Shown piece after piece: positions 1-8,226 of a stretch of DNA of 64,000 bases. The translations under genes were made by a program, and so were the position numbers. The stretch lies in the NCBI GenBank assembly GCA_024279865.1, contig JAJRRC010000063.1, positions 1 to 64,000 on the forward strand, given 5' to 3'. The DNA is from Planctomycetota bacterium (GTDB lineage Bacteria; Planctomycetota; Phycisphaerae; Phycisphaerales; Phycisphaeraceae). The notes below the pieces were generated by a model. The model was not told the DNA's origin, did no database searches, and was given only the letters and a program-made list of their open reading frames with translations. The stretch's first letter is position 1; the number at the start of each line of letters is the position of its first letter.

Positions 1-241
1 AATCACTGCGAGCTCGCACAGAGCCTGTATGAATACCCGATTTGTCGCCACGGCGCAATGCCTAACAGGTGCCGTGCTTAATTGTGCAGTTGCTGTGAGG
101 CAACAGAAATACTGCGGATCACTTGCGAAATGTCATATGCGTTGGCCCTGACCAAAAACCTATCATTTGATATTGGGGGGGATTTTAGATGCGATGGCCC
201 TGCCTTTCGCAGCCTCTATGGATTGAGTACCATATCCCGTT
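1..241. other. Leader region before pyrR, no gene seen
   Basis: I see no convincing gene here. A 74-codon open frame beginning at 82 runs into pyrR in another frame and has no protein-like composition. A short palindrome (GCGAGCTCGC) lies near base 8. PyrR of other bacteria binds the leader of pyr mRNA, but I cannot recognise a binding loop or an attenuator in this stretch. Confidence 0.4.
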
Positions 242-814
242 ATGAGAACATTGGCAGATTCGAATCAACTAACTGGGCTGGTCCAACAACTTACCATCGC
301 AATTGAACATCAAATCACACGCGCGGGGCCTGAGCATCCTTGGGCCATTGTGGGCATTCGCAGTCGGGGCGATCTTCTGGCTACCCGTCTGCACGAACAA
401 TTGGCCAGCACACAGATGCAAGATCGGCTCGGCGTGTTGGATATTACGCTTTACCGCGATGATCTATCAGAAATCAACCGTCAACCGGTGGTCCGCACCA
501 CGGAGATCCCTTTCAATCTTGATGGGCTCAATGTGGTGTTGGTGGATGATGTCTTAATGACGGGGCGGTCCATTCGCGCTGCTTTGCAATCTCTGATGGA
601 TCTAGGCAGACCCAAACGAGTCTGGCTTGCGGTGTTGGTTGATCGTGGCGGTCGGGAATTACCGATTGCGCCTGATTTTACAGCATTGGATCTCACAAAC
701 GAAGCATCCCTCTCTGCTGAAGACATTGTAGAAGTTAATTTGTTGCCGTTGGACCAAACCGATGGGATTGTGGTACAGGCACGCCAAACCGCTGAAAAAG
801 AGGTAACCCCATGA
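242..814 (+). CDS. pyrR: PyrR, pyrimidine operon regulator / uracil phosphoribosyltransferase family
   Basis: A 190-residue cytosolic protein of the PyrR family, which senses UMP/UTP to control pyr mRNA and often has weak uracil phosphoribosyltransferase activity. The PRPP-binding signature is at residues 98-110 (VVLVDDVLMTGRS), and the family-specific VDRGGRELPI block is at 133-142. Length is normal for PyrR. It overlaps pyrB by four bases (ATGA), so the two are translationally coupled, which supports a pyrimidine role. No pyrC or carA/B is in view. I cannot tell from sequence whether it acts as an RNA-binding attenuator, a UPRTase or both. The family call is secure. Confidence 0.93.
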   Translation: MRTLADSNQLTGLVQQLTIAIEHQITRAGPEHPWAIVGIRSRGDLLATRLHEQLASTQMQDRLGVLDITLYRDDLSEINRQPVVRTTEIPFNLDGLNVVLVDDVLMTGRSIRAALQSLMDLGRPKRVWLAVLVDRGGRELPIAPDFTALDLTNEASLSAEDIVEVNLLPLDQTDGIVVQARQTAEKEVTP

Positions 815-1776
815 CCCCCCCCGATTCTGCACCAAAGTACACTTGGCGACATCGGCATCTGCTGGGACTTGAAGAACTCAGTGCCGACGATCTACGTTTT
901 TTGTTTCGCACGGCACGAGGCTTTGAAGAGGTCAGCACCCGTAGCGTGAAAAAAGTACCTGCCCTTCGAGGCAAAGTCGTCGTGAATCTGTTTTTTGAAG
1001 ATTCCACCCGCACGCGATCCAGTTTTCACTTGGCTGCAAGTCGGCTGTCGGCAGATGTTTTAGAATTGGCGGGCAAAGGTTCGAGTATGTCCAAGGGTGA
1101 AACGCTCACGGACACCGCTCGGAACATCGAGGCCATGGGCGTGGATATTATTGTGTGCCGTCACAATCAATCTGGCGCGGCCAGGCACCTCGCCCAAGCC
1201 GTCAACTGCAACGTCGTCAACGCAGGTGACGGCCAACACGAACATCCCACCCAAGGCTTGCTGGACATCTTCACACTCTGCAAACGCTGGGGCCTAGACG
1301 ACACCTTTGATTTAACAGGCAAAACCGTGGCCATCGTCGGCGACATCGCCCATAGCCGCGTCGCCCGATCCAACATCTATGGCCTACGGACCCTCGGCGC
1401 CAAAATCATCCTCGTCGGACCACCCACACTGCTGCCTCAAAGCTTTAAAGACCTTGGCTGTGAAATCTCTCATGACCTAGACCAAGTGCTCGGCCGCGTC
1501 GATGCAGTCAATATGCTCCGCATCCAATTCGAACGCATGACCAGCCAGTTCTTCCCCAGCGTGCGAGAATATGCCACCATGTTCGGCCTTACCGCCAAAC
1601 GAATAAAACTGGCCAAGCCAGACCTTCTGGTCATGCACCCCGGACCGATCAATCGTGGCATGGAATTGGACGCGGCCGTGGCCGACGGCCCAAACAGTGC
1701 CATCCTCGAACAAGTCACCAACGGCTTGGCCATCCGCATGGCCGCGTTGTTCCTCGTAATTAATGCCAAACCATGA
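811..1776 (+). CDS. pyrB: Aspartate carbamoyltransferase catalytic subunit
   Basis: Condenses carbamoyl phosphate with aspartate to give carbamoyl-aspartate, the first committed pyrimidine step. The 321-residue protein shows the carbamoyl-phosphate loop FFEDSTRTR (61-69), the HEHPTQGLLD block (143-152) and the C-terminal HPGPINRG motif (276-283), all diagnostic for ATCase and different from ornithine carbamoyltransferase. It starts inside the stop of pyrR and its own stop overlaps the gmk start (ATGA at both joints), so three genes form one coupled unit. No pyrI regulatory subunit is nearby, consistent with a PyrR-regulated, unfused catalytic trimer. Confidence 0.97.
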   Translation: MTPPDSAPKYTWRHRHLLGLEELSADDLRFLFRTARGFEEVSTRSVKKVPALRGKVVVNLFFEDSTRTRSSFHLAASRLSADVLELAGKGSSMSKGETLTDTARNIEAMGVDIIVCRHNQSGAARHLAQAVNCNVVNAGDGQHEHPTQGLLDIFTLCKRWGLDDTFDLTGKTVAIVGDIAHSRVARSNIYGLRTLGAKIILVGPPTLLPQSFKDLGCEISHDLDQVLGRVDAVNMLRIQFERMTSQFFPSVREYATMFGLTAKRIKLAKPDLLVMHPGPINRGMELDAAVADGPNSAILEQVTNGLAIRMAALFLVINAKP

Positions 1777-2381
1777 CCACCGCACCAACCCCTTCCAATG
1801 GCATGCTGCTGATTATATCAGGTCCCTCAGGCGTGGGAAAAACCACCATCGCCCATCAAATCATCAAACAACTGGGGGCAACCTTCAGCGTCTCCATGAC
1901 CACCAGACCCCAAACATCCGCTGATGTCGAAGGCAAAGACTACTATTTCGTCACGGCTGAAAAATTTCTCGAACACCGCGACCGTGGCGAACTGCTTGAA
2001 TGGGCTGAAGTCTTCGGCCACTTCTACGGGACACCCACCAAACCCGTTGAAAAAGCACTTGCCAAGGGACATCTGATGCTCTTGGAAATTGATGTGCAAG
2101 GCGCTCTGGAAATCAAAGATCAACGGCCAGACACTTTTGCGATCTTTATCCTTCCACCCAATGAAAAACAACTTCTCAAACGCCTCCGCGACCGCGACCG
2201 CGAAGATGAAGAAACCATCCAAAAACGCTTTGCCAAAGCCAAAGACGAAATCGACATGGCCAAAGATTCCAAAGTTTACGATCTTTATCTCGTCAATGAT
2301 GATTTACAAGAAGCCATCACCCATGCAATATGCGCCATTCGTGATGAATGGCTCAAACGCAGATCCAGTGCGAATGTTTAA
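1773..2381 (+). CDS. gmk: Guanylate kinase
   Basis: Phosphorylates GMP (and dGMP) to GDP with ATP. The 202-residue protein has the P-loop GPSGVGKTT at 17-25, the GMP-binding SMTTRP block at 41-46, the EGKDYYFV segment at 53-60 and the EIDVQGA lid region at 105-111, in normal order and spacing. It overlaps pyrB by four bases. Having gmk behind pyrRB puts a purine nucleotide kinase under the same transcript as pyrimidine synthesis. The stop is followed within about seven bases by a dispersed intergenic repeat that continues to 2527. Confidence 0.97.
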   Translation: MTTAPTPSNGMLLIISGPSGVGKTTIAHQIIKQLGATFSVSMTTRPQTSADVEGKDYYFVTAEKFLEHRDRGELLEWAEVFGHFYGTPTKPVEKALAKGHLMLLEIDVQGALEIKDQRPDTFAIFILPPNEKQLLKRLRDRDREDEETIQKRFAKAKDEIDMAKDSKVYDLYLVNDDLQEAITHAICAIRDEWLKRRSSANV

Positions 2382-2387
2382 AAGTTG

Positions 2388-2527
2388 CCAGTCATCAGCT
2401 ATCCGTAAGAACAGAGAAAAAGATGGAGCTTCTTCATCCAAACTGAGAAGAGCATGCTTAAGACGACCTTTGTTAGCGTGCGATCATCACAACGCCGAGC
2501 TCTAAAGTCTTCTGAAGAGCCGGATTC
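2388..2527 (+). repeat. Composite intergenic repeat, copy 1
   Basis: A copy of an approximately 150-bp element found also at 9944-10098 (reverse) and 14348-14501. It starts with TCAGCTATC-type heptamers directly after the gmk stop, followed by an A-rich purine tract, an AACTGA segment, GCTTAAGACGA, then GCGTGCGATCATCACAACG and a hairpin core (CCGAGCTCT...AGAGCCGG, 2495-2520). Order and sequence of the blocks are the same in all three copies. It contains no open frame worth calling. Confidence 0.8.
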
Positions 2528-2622
2528 CCCCCCCCTCTCCCCGGACGCGCACGCTGTTAGCGTGCGGCTGCTTTACAAACAACCCATTTAGTCAAAAGTG
2601 GTAAGTATTTATGCAACACGCT

Positions 2623-3204
2623 CTAGGCTTCAGGATGCCAGGGGATGTCCTTGACGGAGGCTTGATGATTGGCCAATCTCGCCCAAGCAAACAACAAATC
2701 ACTGAGTCGATTGAGATAGGTGATGGCCCAAGGGTTGATCGTTTGGGTTTGTGATGTGGCCACACACTGGCGTTCGGCTCGCCGACAGGCCGCGCGTGCA
2801 AGGTGTAGCCGTGCCGCAAGTTCACAGCCTCCGGGCAGGATAAAATAGCGTAACGGCTCCACCGGATCACACGCTTCATCGATCCAATGTTCCAGTTGGG
2901 TAATTTTTTTTTCGTCGATGCGTAATTTTTTTGAATTTTTTTGTAGCGAAACAGTTTCGTCTTTTGAGGAGGTGTTTGGTGAGGGGGTTGCCAGGTCAGC
3001 GCCCAAGACAAAAAGGTCTTTTTGAACTTCACCCAGAGATTCATTTAAGTTAGCCTCGTCACAAACACAGCGTGTCCAACCAATAACGCTGTTTAGTTCA
3101 TCAACGAGGCCATAGGCCTCCACCCGTGGATCATTTTTCAAAACCCGTGTTAAGCCAAGCAAATCCGTCTGGCCATCATCGCCTCGTCGGGTGTATAGTT
3201 TCAT
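2623..3204 (-). CDS. PduO-type ATP:cob(I)alamin adenosyltransferase
   Basis: Transfers the adenosyl group of ATP to cob(I)alamin to make adenosylcobalamin. The 193-residue protein has the N-terminal ATP-binding YTRRGDDGQTDLLG block (4-17), the VDELNS segment (34-39), FILPGG (121-126), ARAACRRAER (136-145) and the C-terminal YLNRLSDLLFAWAR (163-176), all typical of the PduO/MMAB family. Residues 74-104 form a longer, less conserved loop than usual. It follows the zinc-ribbon gene on the same strand with about 220 bases between. BtuC- and BtuF-like proteins elsewhere in the window support corrinoid use. The family is sure; whether it is named cobO or pduO depends on convention. Confidence 0.9.
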   Translation of the reverse strand: MKLYTRRGDDGQTDLLGLTRVLKNDPRVEAYGLVDELNSVIGWTRCVCDEANLNESLGEVQKDLFVLGADLATPSPNTSSKDETVSLQKNSKKLRIDEKKITQLEHWIDEACDPVEPLRYFILPGGCELAARLHLARAACRRAERQCVATSQTQTINPWAITYLNRLSDLLFAWARLANHQASVKDIPWHPEA

Positions 3205-3274
3205 GGGTCTACCTTTGAATGTCCGAATAATAAAATTTTTAGTTTTTTTAGAAGAAAGTTGTTGTGTTAGAAGT

Positions 3275-3385
3275 TATAATACCGATAGACATAGTAGCCC
3301 GTGAGTTGCTCAACACCATTGCCTAAGACCATTATGGTCACCATCAGGACTTGTATGATAGAGCAAATTTTCACGGGCTTTTTTT
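3275..3385 (+). ncRNA. Candidate small structured RNA with own promoter box and terminator-like end
   Basis: A perfect TATAAT (3275-3280) is followed after about 15 bases by a sequence able to fold into nested stems. AGCCCGTGA (3296-3304) pairs with TCACGGGCT (3371-3379), TTGCTC (3306-3311) pairs with GAGCAA (3361-3366), and an inner hairpin GACCAT/ATGGTC lies at about 3327-3339. The outer stem is followed directly by a run of seven T. This is the layout of an autonomous sRNA of about 95 nt. I see no good -35 box. I could not match it to SRP RNA, 6S, tRNA or a riboswitch. The opposite strand has a 25-codon frame (3267-3344) as an alternative explanation. Confidence 0.4.
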
Positions 3386-3426
3386 ATGCGCCCAGCCAAC
3401 CCGCCCACAAAAAACAAATACTTCTT

Positions 3427-4875
3427 TTAATGGCGAAGCGTGGCCACGTGTTCGTTCATAAAATAAATCTTCCAAGGGCCACTCACCTCTTTGGCAGGCA
3501 AATCAAACAGCAGTGAAAAGTAATACTTGTGCCAAGGCGACCAACTGGCTTTGATTTTTTCATCCTTGATCGCACGCCACATTTCTGAATTGTTTGGAGC
3601 AGTCACGACCATGTTGTCGCCGTTGTACTTGTAGTCGATGACGATGCCGTTGGCATCGGTCATTGTCAACGCCCCTTCAGCAAACAAGCCCGAAGCACCT
3701 GGCCAATTCGACTCTATCGCATAAGCGATATAGTCAAGCTCACCTTGGACACCCATCGTCCCGTCGTAGGTCACTGTTCCACGTGGCGGCGTTCTGCCTT
3801 GGCCCCAACTGGTCTTGTCAGGCACTTTACCCGACGGCAACAGGTGGCGATACTCACTGGTACTTGCTCCCGCTAAATCAATTTTGCACGCCAAAGGCAA
3901 CGTCTGAGCAAGAAGCCTTGCTGGATATGTTTTTTGTCCCACCCGTAATTCAAAAGCGCTGGCGACCAAGACCATGTCATAGCCACTGGTTTGGCCATGA
4001 ATCTCCATTAATTTCTTTTGAATGCCAACAGACACCAGTAGGTTCTGGCCAGTTTTGTCATTGCGAATTGCCGTCAGAATATTGGTCTGCCCTGCGGCCA
4101 TGCGGCCTGGATCACGGGTCAGTGTGGCATTGCCTGCAGAAGTCCCATCGCCTCCTCCACTCGCCCCGCCGGTCAACGCACTTCCCATCCCTTGAACGAG
4201 GCTGCCTCGCATTTGAATGGTCATGGGGATGACTTGCGTTGCATGAACCACCCGTTGATCCACCACGCTAAAAGAAGCTGCTGGCCCGGTGACAAACCAG
4301 TACAACCCACCAAGCAGTCCACCCAATAACGCCAGAAAAACAACCAATTTCCCAAAAGAAAACGGCATGCTTCCCACACTAAAAAGAACCCGCGGCTCAT
4401 CCGTCTCATTTCGCCGAGAGGGCTGTCTCGGTTTCTCAGAAGGTTTTTTCTGACCTGACGGACTAAACCCACAATGGGGACAAGCCCGCGCGACCGCGCC
4501 AAATTGCTGGCTACATTTGGGGCAAGTTGCGACCGAAGTATCAGATTGCACCGGACGAGCTTGAGGCGCAGGCGCAACAGGCAATGGAGGGATCATCGGC
4601 TCGTCCTCCAGTTCATATTCATCCTTCGACCCCGCAGTCGACTGGGACGACTCAATGGGCAACGGCGATGCGGGCTTGGGTACAGATGGTATCGGCGAAA
4701 CAAGCAGATCGTCAGCCAATTCCAGCAACTCGCCTTCGTCTGAAGAAGGCAACGCCTCCTGCGGCATTTGAAGCACTTCACCACAGGCACACTGAAAATC
4801 CTGGCCCGCCAAATAAGATAGCCACGGATGGACTGTTTGGCACTTTGAGCAGGTGGCTCCATTTTCGTTTTTCAT
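3427..4875 (-). CDS. Zinc-ribbon, single-pass membrane protein of unknown function
   Basis: A 482-residue protein I do not recognise. It has an N-terminal zinc ribbon (C9, C12 and C29, C31), a long Pro/Ser/Glu-rich linker, a second zinc ribbon (C118-P-K-C121 and C132-P-H-C135), a basic stretch, one membrane segment (about 177-195, Leu/Gly rich) and a 280-residue extracytoplasmic part. That part contains a Gly/Ala patch (236-250) and a C-terminal region rich in aromatic residues. The Cys pairs imply a cytoplasmic N-terminus. It lies six bases downstream of the CPBP protease gene on the same strand, so the two are probably co-transcribed. Similar zinc-ribbon/TM architectures recur in planctomycetes. 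Confidence 0.75.
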   Translation of the reverse strand: MKNENGATCSKCQTVHPWLSYLAGQDFQCACGEVLQMPQEALPSSDEGELLELADDLLVSPIPSVPKPASPLPIESSQSTAGSKDEYELEDEPMIPPLPVAPAPQARPVQSDTSVATCPKCSQQFGAVARACPHCGFSPSGQKKPSEKPRQPSRRNETDEPRVLFSVGSMPFSFGKLVVFLALLGGLLGGLYWFVTGPAASFSVVDQRVVHATQVIPMTIQMRGSLVQGMGSALTGGASGGGDGTSAGNATLTRDPGRMAAGQTNILTAIRNDKTGQNLLVSVGIQKKLMEIHGQTSGYDMVLVASAFELRVGQKTYPARLLAQTLPLACKIDLAGASTSEYRHLLPSGKVPDKTSWGQGRTPPRGTVTYDGTMGVQGELDYIAYAIESNWPGASGLFAEGALTMTDANGIVIDYKYNGDNMVVTAPNNSEMWRAIKDEKIKASWSPWHKYYFSLLFDLPAKEVSGPWKIYFMNEHVATLRH

Positions 4876-4881
4876 TTGCTT

Positions 4882-5700
4882 TTATCCGGTCAATCGCAAA
4901 AGAACCACCAAAACATCGTACAACGCATGCGTCCCTGCCACGATGCCAAACCCTCTCCCCACATACACACCTGCAAAATACAATCCCGCGCCCATGTAAA
5001 ACAGACCTTTGCCCCATTCAAAGGGATTGTTCGCAGAAAAGTGATATGCCGCAAACAAAATCGCGGAAATCACAATCGCGCCAATGGCTCCCCACTGCTT
5101 GGGAAAACGTAACACGTCCACCAACAACAAATGCAACATCGCAATGGCAATGAGGCGAAACAAAAGCTCTTCATAAATCCCTGCTCCGATACTGCGGACC
5201 AGTAATTCAGGCCAACCGACAGTTGCCTCGGCCCCTTGGCCTTGCGTTTGTTGCAACAACGCCCATGCCGTCGGCGAACGAAACATGACCACCGCAAAAA
5301 TGAACAAGGGAAACGCCCAGATTAACGTTTCAATCCCCATCCAAAAGCACATCTTAAAATCGACCCGCCAAGGATCTTTTTTCGTGATATGCAAAGAAAG
5401 CAACACCACCACCACCAACAGGCCCGGCAGGTAATAGCTGCTAATCCCAAACCAATCAAAAAAATCCCTCAAAAGCGACCGAGCATAAATATACCCCCCT
5501 CCCCCGGAAGCACCCCCGGAAGTTCCACCAGAGAGATTGACGCTTTCTAGACCTGATAGCCGAACGTAGTAGGTCATCCCCAGTTCATACAACACCAACA
5601 GCGGCACAAGAAACAACAACGACTGCAACGGCCGCTGGGATTGTTGCCAGTACGGCTCCGGCGGCAAGTGGGCTTCTGGGCTATCCGGTGTCTTGGCCAT
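4882..5700 (-). CDS. CPBP-family intramembrane glutamic endopeptidase (CAAX protease-like)
   Basis: A 272-residue polytopic membrane protein with the three CPBP (Abi/Rce1) motifs: EELLFR at 177-182 (E177, E178, R182), the AAYHFS block with H220, and the GTHALYD block with H258 and D262. These residues form the active site in Rce1-type proteases. About seven hydrophobic segments can be seen. Residues 58-69 are an unusual Gly/Ser run encoded by a C-tract with the CCCCCGGAAG unit, probably a local expansion in a loop. The gene is followed after six bases by the zinc-ribbon gene. Substrate unknown. Confidence 0.88.
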   Translation of the reverse strand: MAKTPDSPEAHLPPEPYWQQSQRPLQSLLFLVPLLVLYELGMTYYVRLSGLESVNLSGGTSGGASGGGGYIYARSLLRDFFDWFGISSYYLPGLLVVVVLLSLHITKKDPWRVDFKMCFWMGIETLIWAFPLFIFAVVMFRSPTAWALLQQTQGQGAEATVGWPELLVRSIGAGIYEELLFRLIAIAMLHLLLVDVLRFPKQWGAIGAIVISAILFAAYHFSANNPFEWGKGLFYMGAGLYFAGVYVGRGFGIVAGTHALYDVLVVLLRLTG

Positions 5701-5713
5701 GCGTCTTGGTTTG

Positions 5714-5728
5714 CCTATGACTCATAGG
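5714..5728. promoter_or_regulatory. 15-bp palindrome upstream of the CPBP protease gene
   Basis: CCTATGA-C-TCATAGG is a perfect 7-bp dyad with a one-base centre, lying 14 bases before the start codon at 5700. This is a good operator shape, but nothing identifies the binding protein. Confidence 0.35.
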
Positions 5729-5769
5729 TACATTGCGATCAATCACACTCTGCATCAGTATCGGGCTTC

Positions 5770-5794
5770 TTTTTCTGGCTGATAACTGACAACT
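5770..5794 (-). repeat. TATCAG-heptamer arm abutting the apt stop codon
   Basis: Read on the minus strand, this is AGTTGTCAGTTATCAGCCAGAAAAA, beginning right after the apt stop. It matches the left arm of the inverted-repeat elements at 34741 and 16636, so it is probably a partial or decayed copy. Confidence 0.6.
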
Positions 5795-6310
5795 TTAAAT
5801 TTTAATCACGGCGTGAACGTCACCGAACCGGGCGACTTTTTCTCTGCCTGGCAAGAATGTCAGTTCCAGCAACACGGTCATGCCGACAATCTCGCCCCCT
5901 TGATCGGCAACCAGTTGGCAGCAAGCGTCAAGCGTTCCGCCGGTGGCGAGCAGGTCATCGACCATGAGAATACGTTGTCCTTTTTTGATCGCGTCGGCAT
6001 GAATTTCCAGATGGTCCGTGCCATACTCGAGTTCATAGGCTTTGCTGTGAACCGGACAAGGCAATTTACCTGGCTTACGAATTGGAATAAAGCCCGCTGA
6101 AAGGGATTGCGCCAAGGCGGTGCCGAAGATAAAACCACGACTTTCAGCCCCCACGACCAGATCAATGCCTTTGCCTCGAAAGGGGTTGACCATCTGTTCG
6201 ACTGCCATGGACAATCCTGCGGGATTGAGTAACAGTGGCGTGATGTCTTTGAACACAATACCGGGTTTGGGATAATCCCGAACGTCTCGAATCAGTGCAT
6301 TTAAATCCAT
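5795..6310 (-). CDS. apt: Adenine phosphoribosyltransferase
   Basis: Converts adenine and PRPP into AMP in purine salvage. The protein from the ATG at 6310 is 171 residues, the usual Apt length. It shows the family start RDVRDYPKPGIVFKDITPLL, the VGAESRGFIFG block and the PRPP signature ILMVDDLLATGGT. I chose this start over an upstream ATG at 6334 because AAAGG sits eight bases before it and the protein then begins at the family position; the upstream choice adds eight residues. The stop codon is immediately followed by a heptamer repeat arm. The gene stands alone on the minus strand between the CPBP protease and murA, which is divergent. Confidence 0.95.
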   Translation of the reverse strand: MDLNALIRDVRDYPKPGIVFKDITPLLLNPAGLSMAVEQMVNPFRGKGIDLVVGAESRGFIFGTALAQSLSAGFIPIRKPGKLPCPVHSKAYELEYGTDHLEIHADAIKKGQRILMVDDLLATGGTLDACCQLVADQGGEIVGMTVLLELTFLPGREKVARFGDVHAVIKI

Positions 6311-6457
6311 GATAGAACCTTTAATAATTGGCATGGAAGTGTTTTACCATGAATTGCTTTTGAACGCACAAATGAGACGTTGTTTTTTCTTGATTCGGAA
6401 AGTTGATTGAGTCGTGGCAAGTTGCTTTCACAGCCTCAATCTGCGACAACATCGGGT

Positions 6458-7765
6458 ATGGACGCATTTATTATTCAAGGCGGAAAACGGTTACGAGGCA
6501 CAGTCCGAATCAATGGGTCAAAAAACGCCACGTTGCCTTTGATGGCTGCTGCGTTGTTGACGGATGATCCGATCACGCTTAACGATGTGCCGAACCTTGC
6601 GGACATTCGCAATATGGCAGGTTTGCTCGAGTCTCTGGGCTGTCAGATGCAATTCGACACCGCGGCCCATCAGATGACGCTGCATGCGACGGACCGCACG
6701 AAAAACACAGCCCATTATAAAATTGTCCGCACCATGCGGGCGAGCATCAGCGTGCTGGGCCCGCTACTGGCCAAACGTGGTTATGCCCGCGTCTCCATGC
6801 CAGGCGGGTGTAACATCGGCGACCGGCCGGTGGATTTACATCTGCGTGGCCTTGAAGCCATGGGTGTTCAAATTCATCTTGATGAAGGCTACATTGTTGC
6901 GGAGATTCCCCAAGGCAGCCGCCTCCAGGGCGCACGCATCTTCCTCGGCGGAACCTTTGGTTCAACCGTACTGGGAACTGCCAATATTCTCTCTGCTGCA
7001 ACTTTGGCCGAGGGAACCACCATGATCGAATCGGCTGCTTGTGAGCCTGAAATCGTTGGATTGGCGGACATGCTCAATGCCATGGGAGCGAATATCTCCG
7101 GCGCAGGCTCCCCACGCATTACCATCGAGGGCGTGGAAACATTGAGCGGGACCGACGTGACCGTCATGCCTGACCGGATCGAAGCAGGAACCTACATCAT
7201 GGCGGGCGCCATCACCAATGGTGATGTGACGTTGGAAAACTGTCCCATGGATGCGATGAGCGCGGTGCTGGACGTTTTAACCCGCATTGGGGTTGAAGTC
7301 GAAGTCCGTGGCAATGGGGCAGACCCCATGCGTCAAACCGTTCGCGTGGCCTCGGCACGTCGCTTGTCTCCGGTGCATATCACAACTCAGCCCCACCCTG
7401 GATTCCCCACAGACCTTCAAGCCCAAGTCATGGCACTGCTCTGTTTGGCAGATGGCAATTCAATTATCACAGAGAAAATCTTCCCGGATCGCTTCTTACA
7501 TGTCGCAGAACTATTGCGTATGGGCGCGAGCTTGATCCGCAACGGCCCAAGCGTGCTCGTTAGCGGCGTACATGAGCTTATTGGGGCTCCGGTCATGGCA
7601 TCGGACCTGCGAGCCTCTGCGGGCCTGGTGCTTGCAGGTCTGGCTGCTCGTGGGACCACCACCATCAACCGCGTCTACCACCTCGACCGAGGCTACGAAC
7701 GAATGGAACTAACCCTCCAACAACTCGGAGCAGACATTCAGCGGGTGAATCATGATGTGGTTTGA
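6458..7765 (+). CDS. murA: UDP-N-acetylglucosamine 1-carboxyvinyltransferase
   Basis: First committed step of peptidoglycan precursor synthesis: adds enolpyruvate from PEP to UDP-GlcNAc. From the ATG at 6458 the protein has 435 residues, with K22-N23 in NGSKNATLP and the catalytic cysteine C118 in PGGCNIGDRPVDLH. A Cys at this place predicts fosfomycin sensitivity of the enzyme, unlike the Asp variants. An in-frame TTG at 6407 would add 17 residues without family support, and neither start has a strong ribosome-binding site. An intact murA fits the now accepted presence of peptidoglycan in planctomycetes. The stop is followed by a heptamer repeat. Confidence 0.95.
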   Translation: MDAFIIQGGKRLRGTVRINGSKNATLPLMAAALLTDDPITLNDVPNLADIRNMAGLLESLGCQMQFDTAAHQMTLHATDRTKNTAHYKIVRTMRASISVLGPLLAKRGYARVSMPGGCNIGDRPVDLHLRGLEAMGVQIHLDEGYIVAEIPQGSRLQGARIFLGGTFGSTVLGTANILSAATLAEGTTMIESAACEPEIVGLADMLNAMGANISGAGSPRITIEGVETLSGTDVTVMPDRIEAGTYIMAGAITNGDVTLENCPMDAMSAVLDVLTRIGVEVEVRGNGADPMRQTVRVASARRLSPVHITTQPHPGFPTDLQAQVMALLCLADGNSIITEKIFPDRFLHVAELLRMGASLIRNGPSVLVSGVHELIGAPVMASDLRASAGLVLAGLAARGTTTINRVYHLDRGYERMELTLQQLGADIQRVNHDVV

Positions 7766-7769
7766 AGAA

Positions 7770-7808
7770 GTTTTCAGCTATCAGCTATCAGTTTTCAGTC
7801 AGAAAAGA
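7770..7808 (+). repeat. TATCAG-heptamer arm after the murA stop
   Basis: Contains TTCAGCTATCAGCTATCAG followed by TTTTCAGTCAGAAAAGATAAG. It is in the orientation always seen just after a stop codon in this window and begins five bases past the murA stop. There is no matching right arm before the next gene at 7858. Confidence 0.6.
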
Positions 7809-7857
7809 TAAGATACGCAGTCTTAATATCCTAATGACTGATCGATGAAAGCTGCGT

Positions 7858-8079
7858 ATGAAACCTGTTGATCCTCAATTACTGTCCTGTCTTGTTTGTC
7901 CCTTGACCCGTTCAGAACTCCGTCAGGAAGAGGGGTTTTTGGTGGGTACGGTGGGTGGTTTGCGATATCCCATTCGTGATGGCGTGCCTGTGCTACTGGC
8001 CGAGGAAGCGGATTTGCCTGAGGGTTGCGAATCTATAGAGCATTTTAAACAGACCCACCGCGACCAGATTCTCCAGTAA
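7858..8079 (+). CDS. Trm112-like (UPF0434) small zinc-ribbon-type protein
   Basis: A 73-residue protein of the Trm112/YcaR fold. It has the N-terminal LLSCLVCPLTRSEL block and the YPIRDGVPVLL block (about 37-47), which define the family. Only the first Cys pair (C11, C14) is present, as in many bacterial members, so zinc binding is not assured. In eukaryotes Trm112 activates methyltransferases; in bacteria it often lies near lipid A or other biosynthetic genes and its role is poorly known. Here it stands alone 92 bases after murA. Confidence 0.85.
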   Translation: MKPVDPQLLSCLVCPLTRSELRQEEGFLVGTVGGLRYPIRDGVPVLLAEEADLPEGCESIEHFKQTHRDQILQ

Positions 8080-8114
8080 AAATACGGGGGAACCTGGCCT
8101 TGTGAGTTTGACAG

Positions 8115-8190
8115 GATTTAGAGCCATTTGCATTGATTTGTCGCGTTTGGAAAGAATCCGACTCTTCGGCAGACCTCAGAATGTGGCTTA
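8115..8190 (+). repeat. Degenerate repeat fragment with the hairpin core
   Basis: Contains TCGCGTTTGGAAAGAATCC, then GACTCTTCGGCAGACCTCAG. It matches 27407-27490 in the same orientation and the 3-prime hairpin core of the composite repeats in reverse orientation. A heptamer fragment follows at 8205-8222, right against the stop codon of the minus-strand gene at 8227. Confidence 0.55.
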
Positions 8191-8226
8191 AAAAATAGCC
8201 GCAAGCTCATGGCTGACAGCTAGGAA

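Noticed and set aside
82-306. 74-codon frame before and into pyrR
   Set aside because: No ribosome-binding site, overlaps the start of a sure gene, non-protein-like composition.
1470-1788. Long antisense frames over pyrB (and similar ones over topA, pyrF, pckG and gyrA)
   Set aside because: Shadows of codon-biased genes; no motif or start signal supports them.
3296-3379. tRNA or SRP RNA gene
   Set aside because: An acceptor-like stem exists, but no T-loop GTTCGA, no anticodon arm of correct size and no CCA; the SRP loop sequence is absent.
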